From contig KQ964247.1 in the NCBI GenBank assembly GCA_001566295.1, positions 2,170,001 through 2,234,000 of the forward strand: a DNA stretch of 64,000 bases, read 5' to 3'. The notes below the pieces were generated by a model that saw only the letters and a program-made list of their open reading frames with translations, was not told where the DNA came from and did not search any database. This DNA comes from Microdochium bolleyi (Eukaryota; Ascomycota; Sordariomycetes; Xylariales; Microdochiaceae). Of this stretch, positions 48,709-58,888 are shown in pieces; position 1 is the stretch's first letter, and every line of letters starts with the position of its first letter. The position numbers were made by a program, and so were the translations under genes.

Positions 48709-49506
48709 CTACACTCGGCTTCCCTCCGCAGCCTTGACCAGCTCGTTGACGACAAGCTCCTTCTGGCTGATATTCACTGCGTGGCCGGCACCGGGGACGA
48801 CCACCTTGGTAAGCTTGCCGCCGGCGGCCACAACCTTATCATGCATCTGCAGCTGCACGGCCGTAGGGACAATGAGATCCTGCTCGGGAATGATCTGCAC
48901 GCTGGGAATATCCCGCCATGCCTCATAGGACGCCTTGCCGCTGTATGAGTCGGAGCTGTGAAGCGTCATGGCGCCGAGGATCTCGAGGGCCCTCTCCGCG
49001 GGCAGGTCATTGAAGATGAGGGGAGCAAGGTCGGCTGTGACACCTGGCATGTAGGCGCCAGGGTTTCTGACACGGTATGGCTCGGGCATGGATTCGCCCA
49101 TGATGTCGCGAATCGACTGACCCTCGAACGGCACGAAGGAGCCCAGGTAGACAATGCCGACGACGCCAGTGGCGGCCTTACCCTGCTGGGCAGACCTCTC
49201 CGTCTTTGTCAAGCCCTTGGCAGCCGAACTGCCGGGAATGCCGCTGTAGGAGTGTAAGCTCAGGACGACGTCCCGGGGCTGCTCTGGGTCATCGAGGATG
49301 GCGGTGACAGCCGCGCGGATGTGGGCGGCATCGTCCTCGGCGGTGGCTGCCGGCTGACGAGAACCATCATCTGCGGAGAGCAGGCGGACTGGGTCGACTC
49401 GGAAGCCCTTGTCACGCAGGCCTGCGACTATGTTGTCCTCGTAGAGGGCGGGGGTCGCGAAGGAGCCCGGGACTACGACAAAGGCGACGTTATCGGAGGC
49501 AGCCAT
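48709..49506 (-). CDS. Alpha/beta hydrolase with atypical nucleophile elbow
   Basis: An intronless gene of 265 residues from the AB_hydrolase_6-like group (plant salicylate-esterase/RsbQ-like proteins and fungal relatives). The N-terminal strand VAFVVVPGSFATPALYED gives the oxyanion region. The likely triad is Ser86, Asp210 (PEQDLIVP) and His242 (GAGHAVN). The elbow reads L-H-S-Y-S-G where the family usually has G-H-S-Y-G-G, so both small positions around Ser86 are changed; activity may still be retained. Substrate unknown. It sits between two oppositely oriented DUF5672 genes and shares a 1.3-kb divergent spacer with copy B. A TATATA lies about 175 bp upstream of its start (near 49680). Confidence 0.85.
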   Translation of the reverse strand: MAASDNVAFVVVPGSFATPALYEDNIVAGLRDKGFRVDPVRLLSADDGSRQPAATAEDDAAHIRAAVTAILDDPEQPRDVVLSLHSYSGIPGSSAAKGLTKTERSAQQGKAATGVVGIVYLGSFVPFEGQSIRDIMGESMPEPYRVRNPGAYMPGVTADLAPLIFNDLPAERALEILGAMTLHSSDSYSGKASYEAWRDIPSVQIIPEQDLIVPTAVQLQMHDKVVAAGGKLTKVVVPGAGHAVNISQKELVVNELVKAAEGSRV

Positions 49507-50791
49507 GACGTCGTGGGGATGGGCTGGAAACTGGAAGCAGGTGGACAGTGATGATTTTGGTCAGGATATGTCGTGGAACCAGATATGACTAGGTTGCCAC
49601 GTGGGGAGAAGGCTTTGAGGGAACTGAACTCTAAAAGACGAGGGGCTTCCGAGGCCGTGGCAGGTGAGACAGGTTGGTTGATATATAAGTGCCTTGACGC
49701 AGGCAATGTCGCGCAAGGACGGGGACGAGGGGGGGATCCAGGGGCCGCTGCCGTCCCGAGGCTCCCAGTCGCAGCCGGGACACGTCCGTCGGCTGTGGGA
49801 CAACTGTCTGTGCGAAGCTTGTTGCATGATGCAGTCTGCGAGGTGCCATGGTGCCATGGTGCCATCCACGCGAAGCGGTGCTTAACTGCCTAGAGGGGAC
49901 ATGCTACTGTAGGTCCAGCAGCAAGGTGTGGAGGATGCATGATCCGGTAGCCTGTCAGCGTGCTTGCTCCAGTGGCGAGCCTTGCCGGCGGCAGCGGTCC
50001 ATGTGCGCGCTTCCGGCCTGCAGGGATCCAGGGAGGGGTCCAGCAGCAGCTGACGGGTTCTTCGGTCTTTGCGTAGTCCAGTGGTGGTCCTGAAGTCTTG
50101 AATCTAGACTCGTCGAGGCACTCGAGCACTGAAGGTGGTGTGTCAAGGACAATAGGGTACTGACCTAGGTTAGGTACGCTAGGTAGTTACCTTTAAGTCA
50201 GGATAAGTAACTGCGTGGATTGGTCGTCCCTACATGGTATGTCTGGGTGCTGGACAGGCAAGTGCGACTGCCGCGGGGTTCCTTCCACATCTGCGTGTGC
50301 CTCCTAATCCATGGCACAAAGTGATGGCCCAACCAACACCACGACGCCACCCTCGATACAACGCTGGGCGCATCCCCCGCGAGTAATGAAGCTCACGCCG
50401 TGGCCCAGATCACCTTACAGCTCCGTGTCACTTTAAGATTCACCACGCCCCCCGCCCGTGGCGCTCCCGGTCTAGACAATGTCTCAGCAGCCACCTCCAC
50501 GGCCAACGCCAGTGACGAATGCGTGGGTTCCCACCGCACTGCAAACGTGAAGGGCCACCTCGACGCCCTCCGGCGCTGCCCTTGGCCTAGCCGATGGCCG
50601 TATCTGTAACTCCAGGAATGCCGCCGTGACGGCCTGGTCCGTGGCCGGCTCGACACGGTCTTGTTGCCCGAGCCGGCCAGCCAGAACTCTTGAGCTGCTA
50701 TCTCAAGCGATTTCCCTTACATGCTCGCCCCTCCTCAGTAGTGCTGTAGGCGCATTGTCGTTCGTATCCTGAGTCGTCTCGACAGACAGCC
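49507..50791. other. Divergent promoter region, hydrolase / DUF5672-B
   Basis: A 1.3-kb spacer between genes reading away from each other. It contains a TATATA near 49680, suitable for the hydrolase, and a cluster of TAGGT elements at 50164-50190 (CCTAGGTTAGGTA, CTAGGTA and an inverted TACCT). No supported gene. Confidence 0.6.
50164..50193. promoter_or_regulatory. Cluster of TAGGTA-type elements
   Basis: Three direct and one inverted TAGGT(A) units occur within 30 bp of a divergent promoter. Similar elements are found upstream of six other genes in the window. I know of no named factor for them. Confidence 0.4.
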
Positions 50792-52329
50792 ATGCCCAAG
50801 CTCTTCTCGAGAAACGCTTTCTTCCTCGGTCTGTCGTTGGTGCTCGTGTGAGTAGACCGTTTCTGACTTCATCCGTGGCTGACAGTATCACTAACGCGTG
50901 CACACGGAATAGATGGGCACTGGCGGGACTCGTCCGGCAGTACCATGACGAGATCCAGACCGAGTTTCGCGAGAGGATCGAAGAGGCCCGGCTTAAGATC
51001 CCCACGGTCAAGGTCAAATGGCACAAGCTATCCTCCACCGGCCACTTTGTGGACGAGCAGGAGTACCCCTCACCGTATAACCGCTCAAAGCTGGCTATTC
51101 TCGTAGAGCCGAGGCCGTTACCACATCTCGTCCCGCAGATTCTGCACATGATCTCGGTCGTCCCGCCAGATTGGAAGTTCCTATTCATCGGCTCGAACCA
51201 GTCAGTCATCAGCGTCGGGCGAGCGTGGGCAACAAAACACCAGCAAAAGATTGGCAAGCTGGATCTCATCACCATGCCCGAGCCATGGCAGATCAACTCC
51301 AAAGAGGGCGTATACCGCACAATGACGGATGTCCGCTTCTACGACGAGTTTATCCCAGGTGTCGAGTGGTTGCTCAAGTACGAGCATGACAGCATTCTCT
51401 GTGCCAACGCCCCCATCAGCCTCAACCAGTGGCTCTCGTGGGACTGGACAGGCGCGCCGAGAAGCCCGACCGACAAGTTCTCCGGCAACGGTGGTCTTAC
51501 CCTGCGACGTGTCTCGGCGATTCGCCGAGTCCTTGCCATTCAATCCCGCCTAAATAACACCGACCCAGAGGACGAGTGGTTTGGCCGGCGCGTACTCGTC
51601 CTCCCGGGCGCCAAGGTGGCATCGGCTGCTCACGGACAGTTCGCCGTGGAGGACACGTACATCTCGCAACCGATGGGTTTCCACGTCCGCGAGGGCGGCA
51701 TGGTCCTACCCCCGGCCGTCTGGAAGAACCACACCCAGCGCAAGGACATATTCACCTACTGCCCGGAGCTCGCCATCATCATGGACATGAAGCTTGAAAG
51801 AGAGCGATGCGCCGATGACGATGGTGAGGGCATGCTTGCCTCCTGGACTACAGCGACAGCGGAGTCGTCCGACCCGACCCCAGAATCCGCAGGAGCAGCG
51901 GCGTCGAAACCGAAGCTCGACGCGGAAGGATTCCAGATACCACCAGACAACTCACCCGAGACGGCCGAGGCGCTTGACGAAGTCTTTTCCAACAACCAGA
52001 ACTTCGATGAGAACAGCATACCGCAGCAGGAAGAGGAGGGTCAAGCTCCGGTCGACGAGGACGGCTTCCAAATCCAAGAGGGCGAGCAGGAAGATTCTCT
52101 GTCTACTGATGATCAGGACGCCAGTGACGATCCTGACTCTTCCTCCGCGGAAAGGCCATGGGAAGACGGCAGCAACGCTTCCCCGGACCAGGTAGACGGA
52201 GCAACAGAGGATGAAGAGATTCGGGGGGAGACCGCGGCTGCGCAGGACTCGGAAGCACAACCCGATGGCGAAGACGGAGAAGACGAACAAGCAGAGGATG
52301 ATCCCGACGAGGGCTGGGGTGCCGTCTAG
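50792..52329 (+). CDS. DUF5672 glycosyltransferase-like type II membrane protein (copy B)
   Basis: Two exons (50792-50847, 50913-52329; 65-bp GTGAGT intron, CTAAC branch) encode 490 residues. A signal anchor NAFFLGLSLVLVWALAGL lies at 8-25, across the splice. The DUF5672 core parallels copy A step by step: KLAILVEPRP, ISVVPPDWKFLFIGS, EHDSILCAN (176-184) for the DxD-like site, WDWTGAP and GGLTLRR. Unlike A, it lacks the Ala/Lys insert and ends with a long acidic, disordered tail from about residue 320. The tail holds two copies of D-x-[ED]-G-F-Q-I (355-361, 400-406). It is probably a Golgi/ER lumenal transferase; substrate unknown. Confidence 0.83.
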
Positions 52330-53256
52330 TCTGTCTCTGTCTTCGCGAGCTCTCCGTTTCTCAGAGAGAGTACACTGGTCTCGCGATTGTTGTTGATCTT
52401 TGTTTTTGTGTTTTGCGAAAGCGCATGGAGTGTACGCACTCGAACCCTTTTCCATAGCCAGGAGATAAGAAATTGTAAGGTTTGCCTCGTCTGAATACAC
52501 AACCTGCTCGCAATGATCCGATTCTTTGCCATAGACGTCCAGTGTAAGAGGGGTCGCAGTGTATGTATGCACGTCATGCATGAGATGGGGAAATACGTAA
52601 CACTCTTACTGATATCACGGGCAGATGGCCATAGATGTAAATGAAAACACCATAAGATGATCATGATATATAATGTGGTGGGGCTTGATACTGCTGATAC
52701 TACCCGCTTCCTGACTGCCAAAGTGGCTGTGATAAATCCTCATGGTCCTTGAACCCCGTTTTGAACCCGTCCCTCCCCGCCCCAAAAAGAACTCCAGGAA
52801 ACGCTTGCTGATGTCTAGATGCGATGGGTATTTTGTATGTGTCTGGTGCCTCTTGTCCCTTCCCCTTGGTCTCTGGATTCAGTGGTGATATTCTCCTCTC
52901 CTTGCAGGCCAGCCTGAAGTGTGCTTGGTTGGTGGGCAGGTCCGTTGCTCTATCCGCACAAGAGGTTTGTACAACTTCTAGTGTGGCCTGTCTTGTAAGC
53001 TGCCAAGCCAAGTGTTGTAGTGCCCGGACCAGGTATGCGAAAAGGAAGAATCCTACGTGCAGAAAAGAGACCGAGATTACATAAAGAAAGAAACAGAGAA
53101 AGGCTGTTTAAAGTAGTGAAGGAAAATAAGTCGCGAGACGTGTTGTCCCGAGCCACATGGGCTTTACTTCGAATTGTCATTATGTCGTAGATCGCACTGT
53201 TGGGTATCTTTGGTATGAATATAACACTGTCGAGCCGCAAGTGGAGGAAATCGGAT
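52330..53256. other. Convergent 3' intergenic region
   Basis: About 0.93 kb between the stops of DUF5672-B (+) and noxR (-). AT-rich in places (52580-52690) and without a supported gene. The noxR frame is open downstream of the last true splice site, but that part is not coding. Confidence 0.65.
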
Positions 53257-55052
53257 CTAGTTGATCTCGTGCACCCATATCTGTGGTGAGGAAGATTAGT
53301 AAAGCTGATCAAACTTTTTGATACGGCAAGTGTACTGCGTTTGGGCTCTCTTACCTCCATTTTTCCGACCTCCTGGCGCGACTTCCGCGCTGCACTCTTC
53401 ACGCTCATCATAACCATTTCAAGGTCGTCCTGATCACCCATGGTGATCATGTCGGCGGAGTCTGGCGAGTCCTCATCGCGGACTTTGAGCTTGAAGCGGC
53501 GGCGGAGACCGAACTTATCACGGATCTTGTCCACCAGATCGGGGAACTCGATGGCTGTGCCGACCATGATGTAGCGGACGTCCTCGGAGTGGACCTTGAT
53601 GCGGACCTTGCGGAGTTCTGGGCGCCGGGATTGCCCGCGGGATGATCCAGACACAGATGAGGAGCCTGGCCTTCGGTTGGGAATCATCTCGAAATCACCC
53701 TCGTCGAAGGATCCCTCTTCGCTTCCTTCCTCGTCTTCTTCGATATACCTCGGTTGTGGGCGGCGACCTTGCTGGCGGCTGCCACGTCTCTCTGGGGCGC
53801 CACCATACATGTCATAGACGTCCTCGGCATAGTTGTCATCGTCACGTCTCGACCGCACGGACCGACCGGTTTCCGATCTGGTGTCTGCTCTCGAATCCCC
53901 TCTGGTGGAGTAGCCTCTTTGTGGCGGCGATCTCGCTTCGACAGCCGATCGCGAAGCACCACGACCACTCTGGGGAGACGAAGTTCTCTCGTATCGGCTG
54001 CTCTTCGATGTCTCCGGGATCATCAGCCTTGATGGCGTTGGTTTGGGTCCGCCGTTACGGACTGAGGCAGCTCGGCTCATTTGGGGTGCCTTGTCGTTCT
54101 CCGGCGGGGGGGTAGGAGGGAATGCACCGGCACCGTCGACTTTCCTGCTCTGCAGCCCAGGCTTGACCAGGTTGGTAGCGGCGAACGAAATGTTGTCCGT
54201 TGGTCGGTCATCCTTGTCGGCTCCCTTGCCGACCGCAGCCTTGATTTCGGAGCCGGCGAAGCCTGTGAATGCATTGGCTCTGTCGGTAGCGGCCACGAGG
54301 CGCGCCTTGCCCAGGTAGTCTTTCGTCTTGAGATTCCGGACCTTGGCCTCATTCGGCCGGTAAACGACACCAACAGGGATTGAGAAGACTGTGTACCCCT
54401 CGGCTTCCTCTCGGATGGCCTCGTCGATGACATTGTGGTCCTCCACAACCTTCTCCTTCACGGCATATCCCAGATCCTGAAGACCAGCTTCCCTCTGTTG
54501 AAGATAGATGTAGCAAAGGCCGCGATTGAAAAGAACCTCGCACGAGTAGAGCTTGAAGAGCAGTCCGAGTTGGGCGTAATCAATCATCGTGTTTCCGCGG
54601 AGATATAGTAATGTGTCGTTGAAGTTGGCGAGAGCCTCCTCGAAGTCACCCAACAGGAAGTTCGAAACACCCTGTTGGAAGTAGGCCACGGCGAGATACA
54701 TGTCCAACTTGATGGCGCGCTGATAGCACTCGACCTACAGAGGAGAACCCTGGTCAGCTTGCTCGCTTCTTTGTACTGCTCTTGTATGAGCGCGGAGACT
54801 AGCAGGTGGATGCACGTACAGCTTTCTCATGTTCGCCGAGCGTGGCGTGGATGACGCCCATGTTGAAGAGGATTTTGGAGGTGTCGGAAATCTTATCGAA
54901 CTCTCCGAGAGCTTCCTCAAACTCATTGTTGTCATAGCGGCCGAGGGCCGAGACCCAAGTCTCGATTTCCTAAGGTAGGCGGGCATGGTTAGCCGCGGCC
55001 GCGGGGGGCTTGAATGCGGGAAGCGTTGGACAGGTACCTGTTTGAGAGACAT
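53257..55052 (-). CDS. noxR: NADPH oxidase regulator NoxR (p67phox-like, TPR + PB1)
   Basis: Four exons (55052-55038, 54969-54820, 54734-53355, 53280-53257) give 522 residues. NoxR is the cytosolic activator of fungal NoxA/NoxB, working with RacA and polarity proteins. Four TPR-like units occupy about 1-170 (EALGEFDKI, ILFNMGVIHATLGEHEKA, VAYFQQGVSNFLLGDFEEAL, LFNRGLCYIYLQQREAGL). A basic activation-domain-like YRPNEAKVRNLK follows. The middle is Pro/Ser/Arg-rich and disordered, and a PB1 domain fills 429-522 with the basic KVRIKVH and acidic DEDSPDS/DQDDLE clusters. The first exon is only 15 nt (MSLKQ) and the last 24 nt (IWVHEIN and stop). Introns are 68, 85 and 74 bp. Without the last splice the frame would run on into unrelated sequence. 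Confidence 0.93.
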
Positions 55053-56768
55053 TGTATCGCTGCAGGCTCAATGCTGCGCTGGATTACAAGCTGTTGGCAG
55101 AGAGTTCGCGAGTCGCAATGAGGCGACTATCGAGAGTTTGTTGGCAATGGGAGGCTACCGGGCAGAAGTCATTGCCGGACGGGAGCGGGAACGTAAGTTC
55201 AGATAGTGCAGGGAAGACTATGGTCGAGGGGGCCGTGGCGAGCGGCGGCAGCAGGAGGGGCTTTGGTTTAATACATTGTGCCAGCAGCTGCAGGGGGCCC
55301 GATCGAGGCAGGCTGGGCAGCTCCCGCTCTAGCCGTCCAAACCCAGGCGGGCAGGGGGGTCGAGTTGTCGAGTTGCAGGTCTGGCATAGTCGGGTGCGGA
55401 TGGTGGGCCGAGACCCTGGCCAGCTCCAACACAAGCTCCTGACCGTCCCTGAGGTCCCGCCTGTTTCAGTTGCCAGTGAGCTGGGCTGAACAGCCTCCTG
55501 AGTACAATCCCCAGCTCTCTGCCTCAAGGTCCCTAGGCTAGGTAGGTAGGCTGCCGGTGTGAAAGAGAGACGGGACCAACGACATGACGCCAGCAGGAGC
55601 AGTCGAGATGCGTGCATATCCTAGGGTGGGCATGCAGGCGCAGGTGAAGGTGCAGTTGCAGTTGCATGTCCCTAAAATAAGCTCCGGCGACACAGCTGTG
55701 TGGATTGGCCATTGTGATTGAGTAGCGCAGCTCGACAATGGCGTAGTCCAGCGACCTCAGCGCGTAGAGGCGAGCCCGGAGTGGCTGTCTCACTCGTGGC
55801 CGGCGCCGCGCTACCGTTTGGGCGCAACTCGCCAAGGGTGATTTCTTGGCTTCCAGCGCCCTCTCCACTCGTCAAAGACGGGCCAAGACGCTCTGAGTCG
55901 GTGCTATCCTGCCCCAGTCGGACGACCTCGACCTTGTTGCACGCCCACGAGGCCGGACCCGAGATGTCACGAGGACCGCAGTTGCGGTGTCGCTGTCAAC
56001 GAGCGGACAGGTATTGGGTCTGCGCATCGGGTCGGCAGGGCTCTTGACCAGTCCTCGAGTGCTCTCGCAGGTCCCCTCGTGGCTGAGGCTCACCAGCATG
56101 TCCTCCGTAGCTTACGCAGTAGTTGGGGTCGAGATCACTAGCTGGGGGCGAGCATGGGCATGGCGTCGAGAGTATGCTTAAGTGCAAGCGGTGCCGCTAA
56201 GCAAGGCAAGCATGAAGCTGTCCCTGCTGAGGCCATGGCCCCCGTCGGCAGGCATGTGTGTCAAGGCGTGGCAGGCACCCGGCGAGCTGGACGATATCTG
56301 GAGAATAGGAGGCGAGCAGGGCGGCAAGGTACAGCAGGGTACGGAGTGCCGTCCGTGGGGATGACGACGAGGCATGTGCGACTTGGCAAGACGGCGTGGG
56401 CCGTCGATGGGCCGTGTGCGAGTCGATGATCAACCCGTCGAGATGGGACGACGAGCATCGCGGAACTGGGAGGGAGACGGGGAAGAACATTCTTGTTGTC
56501 GGCCGTTGCGGCAGGGGCCTGCCCCTGCTGAAGCATGCGAGGGCATGGATGCAAGTCAAGCGAAGGCACGGCTACGGGCGCCAGGGGAGCGCGCCTGGTT
56601 GGCTAGCAGTTCCAAAGCACCCCGACGTGCCTTCCTCCATTGTCGAGCACGTACCTTGAACCACGTGCATCCAGCAACCAGCCGTCTGCCTATCCTACCT
56701 CAAGGTACAGTAGTCCAGTCCCAGGATCGGGGCTCGATTCTTCGATAGTCACCTCCAGGGCTGCGTCG

Positions 56769-56792
56769 GCATCTGCATCTGCATCTACATCT
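56769..56792. repeat. (GCATCT)n hexanucleotide repeat
   Basis: Three perfect GCATCT copies and one ACATCT, in non-coding sequence upstream of noxR. Confidence 0.85.
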
Positions 56793-57063
56793 GCAACTTG
56801 CATGGAACGCTCTTCTTCCCCGCCCGCACCGACCAACCGTGACCTGATTCCAAGCCGTGTCAAAGCCCACGCTTCTATTGTCGATCCTAGGCGCCAGCCC
56901 TCCTCCCGCTGCCAACGGCCGTTCCAACAGATTGCAAAAAGCAAGATGGCAACATCGTCGCAAGGCGTCGCGAAAACTGACTCGTCCCTGCCCGTACCGT
57001 TCCTCGAAGCCTGCAGAACCCCCATCGTGGCGGAGTCGACGTTTGAGGTTTCGCTCCGTCCAG

Positions 57064-57076
57064 CCCCCCCCCCCCC
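57064..57076. repeat. Poly-C tract (13 C)
   Basis: A homopolymer run in non-coding sequence; its length may be uncertain. Confidence 0.8.
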
Positions 57077-58888
57077 TGCCCGGCTCCTCGACCCTATCTG
57101 CGGTCCCGTCCTTCTTGGCGTCTCGCTTGGGGGCGACCGGTACGCCTCGGAGCTGAACAATCGATGCTTCAACTTGTCTTGATTCCCTCGTCCGGCCGTA
57201 GCGTCCAGGGCACTTGAGTCGACTATCTTCTCCTACGCGTTTCTGTCCTGCATGGCAACCCTGCTCGATCCTCGCAAGGTATTGATCGGCATGCCTTCGT
57301 CTAGCCTTTGGCGACGCACGCTCTCCCCCTGTCCTTGTCGGGAATCCATCACTTGAGCCTCAAGTTCCTCGCTCCGACGCTCCGTATCACGGTGTGCGTC
57401 GCCTCGAGATCTCGACCCGTGAGTCGTGACCATCAGATTAGGTTCCAGGTGCGCACGTGCCAAGATATCGACCTCACAAGCTATGCCACGCTCGCATGAC
57501 TTCGCATCGATTTCAAAAAGCACGGCTCAGGAGAGGCTGTGTGTCTGCATGACATGGTAACCGTGGCTCCAATGCGAGCTGAAATCGCCCTGCCGCCAGC
57601 TCTGGGATTCTTTGAACATACTTTATGTTTGTTCGGGATCTTCCCGCCCTGGGTTCGTGCTCGAGAACGTCATGGCTTGCGCCAGAACCGATGACACAGA
57701 TTCGCGACCAAACGCAACAAAGATTTCAGCTTGCCAGCCAGATCTGGAAGCCAGCCGGCCTTGCACCTCAACTCTGACGTATCGTGCAAAAATGCGAACA
57801 AGGGATGAAACCGTTCCGAGCAGCCCTCCTATTCTGCGTAGGGCCGGCAGTCGCAGAAGAGCAGGGTTCCTGCGACTCTGCTTGTCGGGCTAGGGGTCTC
57901 CTGGGCCAGCAACACCCAGCCCGGAACAGTCCCAAAACAAGGGCTTAGCGCTTGGAGCAGCGAAAAAGACCCCGGCAGTGCCATGGTCAAGACAATCAAG
58001 CAACAAGCCCAAGACCCCTTTTCCAGGTGCGCTGAACCCAAGGTCTGCCGTCGAACCATCATAGAACGAGCCTAGGACCATCAGATCTTGTCGTCCCACC
58101 TCGTCCGCATGAGCCAGGAAACAAAGTGGCCTGATTTTTCCTTGCCTCCTTCCCGCCCTCGCAGCATCACCAGCAGCGGTCGCTGCAGTTTACCATCCCA
58201 TACATGATTTCGCTTCAGCGAGTACAGCCTATCGGGCAATAAAGAAGCTGGGCGTTGCTTAATTATATGGAGCGGCGCGCTGCTGTCAAATGCCCACCCA
58301 TGTCGGCCGAGATGCAAAAATCAGACCACTTTCTGAACCCCCATGGGCAAATCTCGGAACGCTCCGTAGAGGCGCTATCATGATCTTCCTGGGCTTGTCG
58401 TAGATCTTCGTTGTTATTTAAGCTCTGACATCCCGCTCTGTCGCACGCCTAATTCCCATCTGCTCATCTAGGACAAAATTGTCCCAGAATCGCGTCGTTC
58501 GTAACCAAGCCATGGAACGAGGGTATCCACAAACGTGGAATGCAATCGAAGGCATTGTCATTGCCATTGCCACAGGGTATTATCGTGTTCAGGGCGCTTC
58601 TCAAAGCTGTCATTGAAGGAACCAGATGACCAGTGTGGCCTATAGCCTGACAGCGCATCTCGCCGTGAGACAGGTCTCGTCGGCATATCATCGCACCCCG
58701 CCGGCATGCTTGTTGTGAATAGCAAAGACCCTTCTCTTGGGCGAAATGACTACACAATTCCAATTATGTCCACGCATGGTCTTCTCAGATGGCAGGCGAA
58801 AAGCTCCCGGACCATCACCGGTCTATATCATCCCTAGCCAGAGTTGACTTGTCGGCTCCCATCATCTTTTGGGCTCTGCTTATTGCTC

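Larger units (their letters stand above)
55053..58888. other. Long upstream region of noxR, no supported gene
   Basis: About 3.8 kb between the noxR start and the thi20 stop. It has a CCTAGG plus GTAGGTAGG cluster at 55532-55550 about 480 bp before the noxR start, a GCATCT repeat at 56769 and a C13 run at 57064. A frame of 180 codons at 56640-57182 spans both repeats and has a Ser/Pro/Arg-rich translation without motifs, so I do not call it a gene. Confidence 0.5.

Noticed and set aside
56640..57182. 180-codon plus-strand frame upstream of noxR
   Set aside because: It spans a hexamer repeat and a C13 run, has a low-complexity translation and no recognisable domain.
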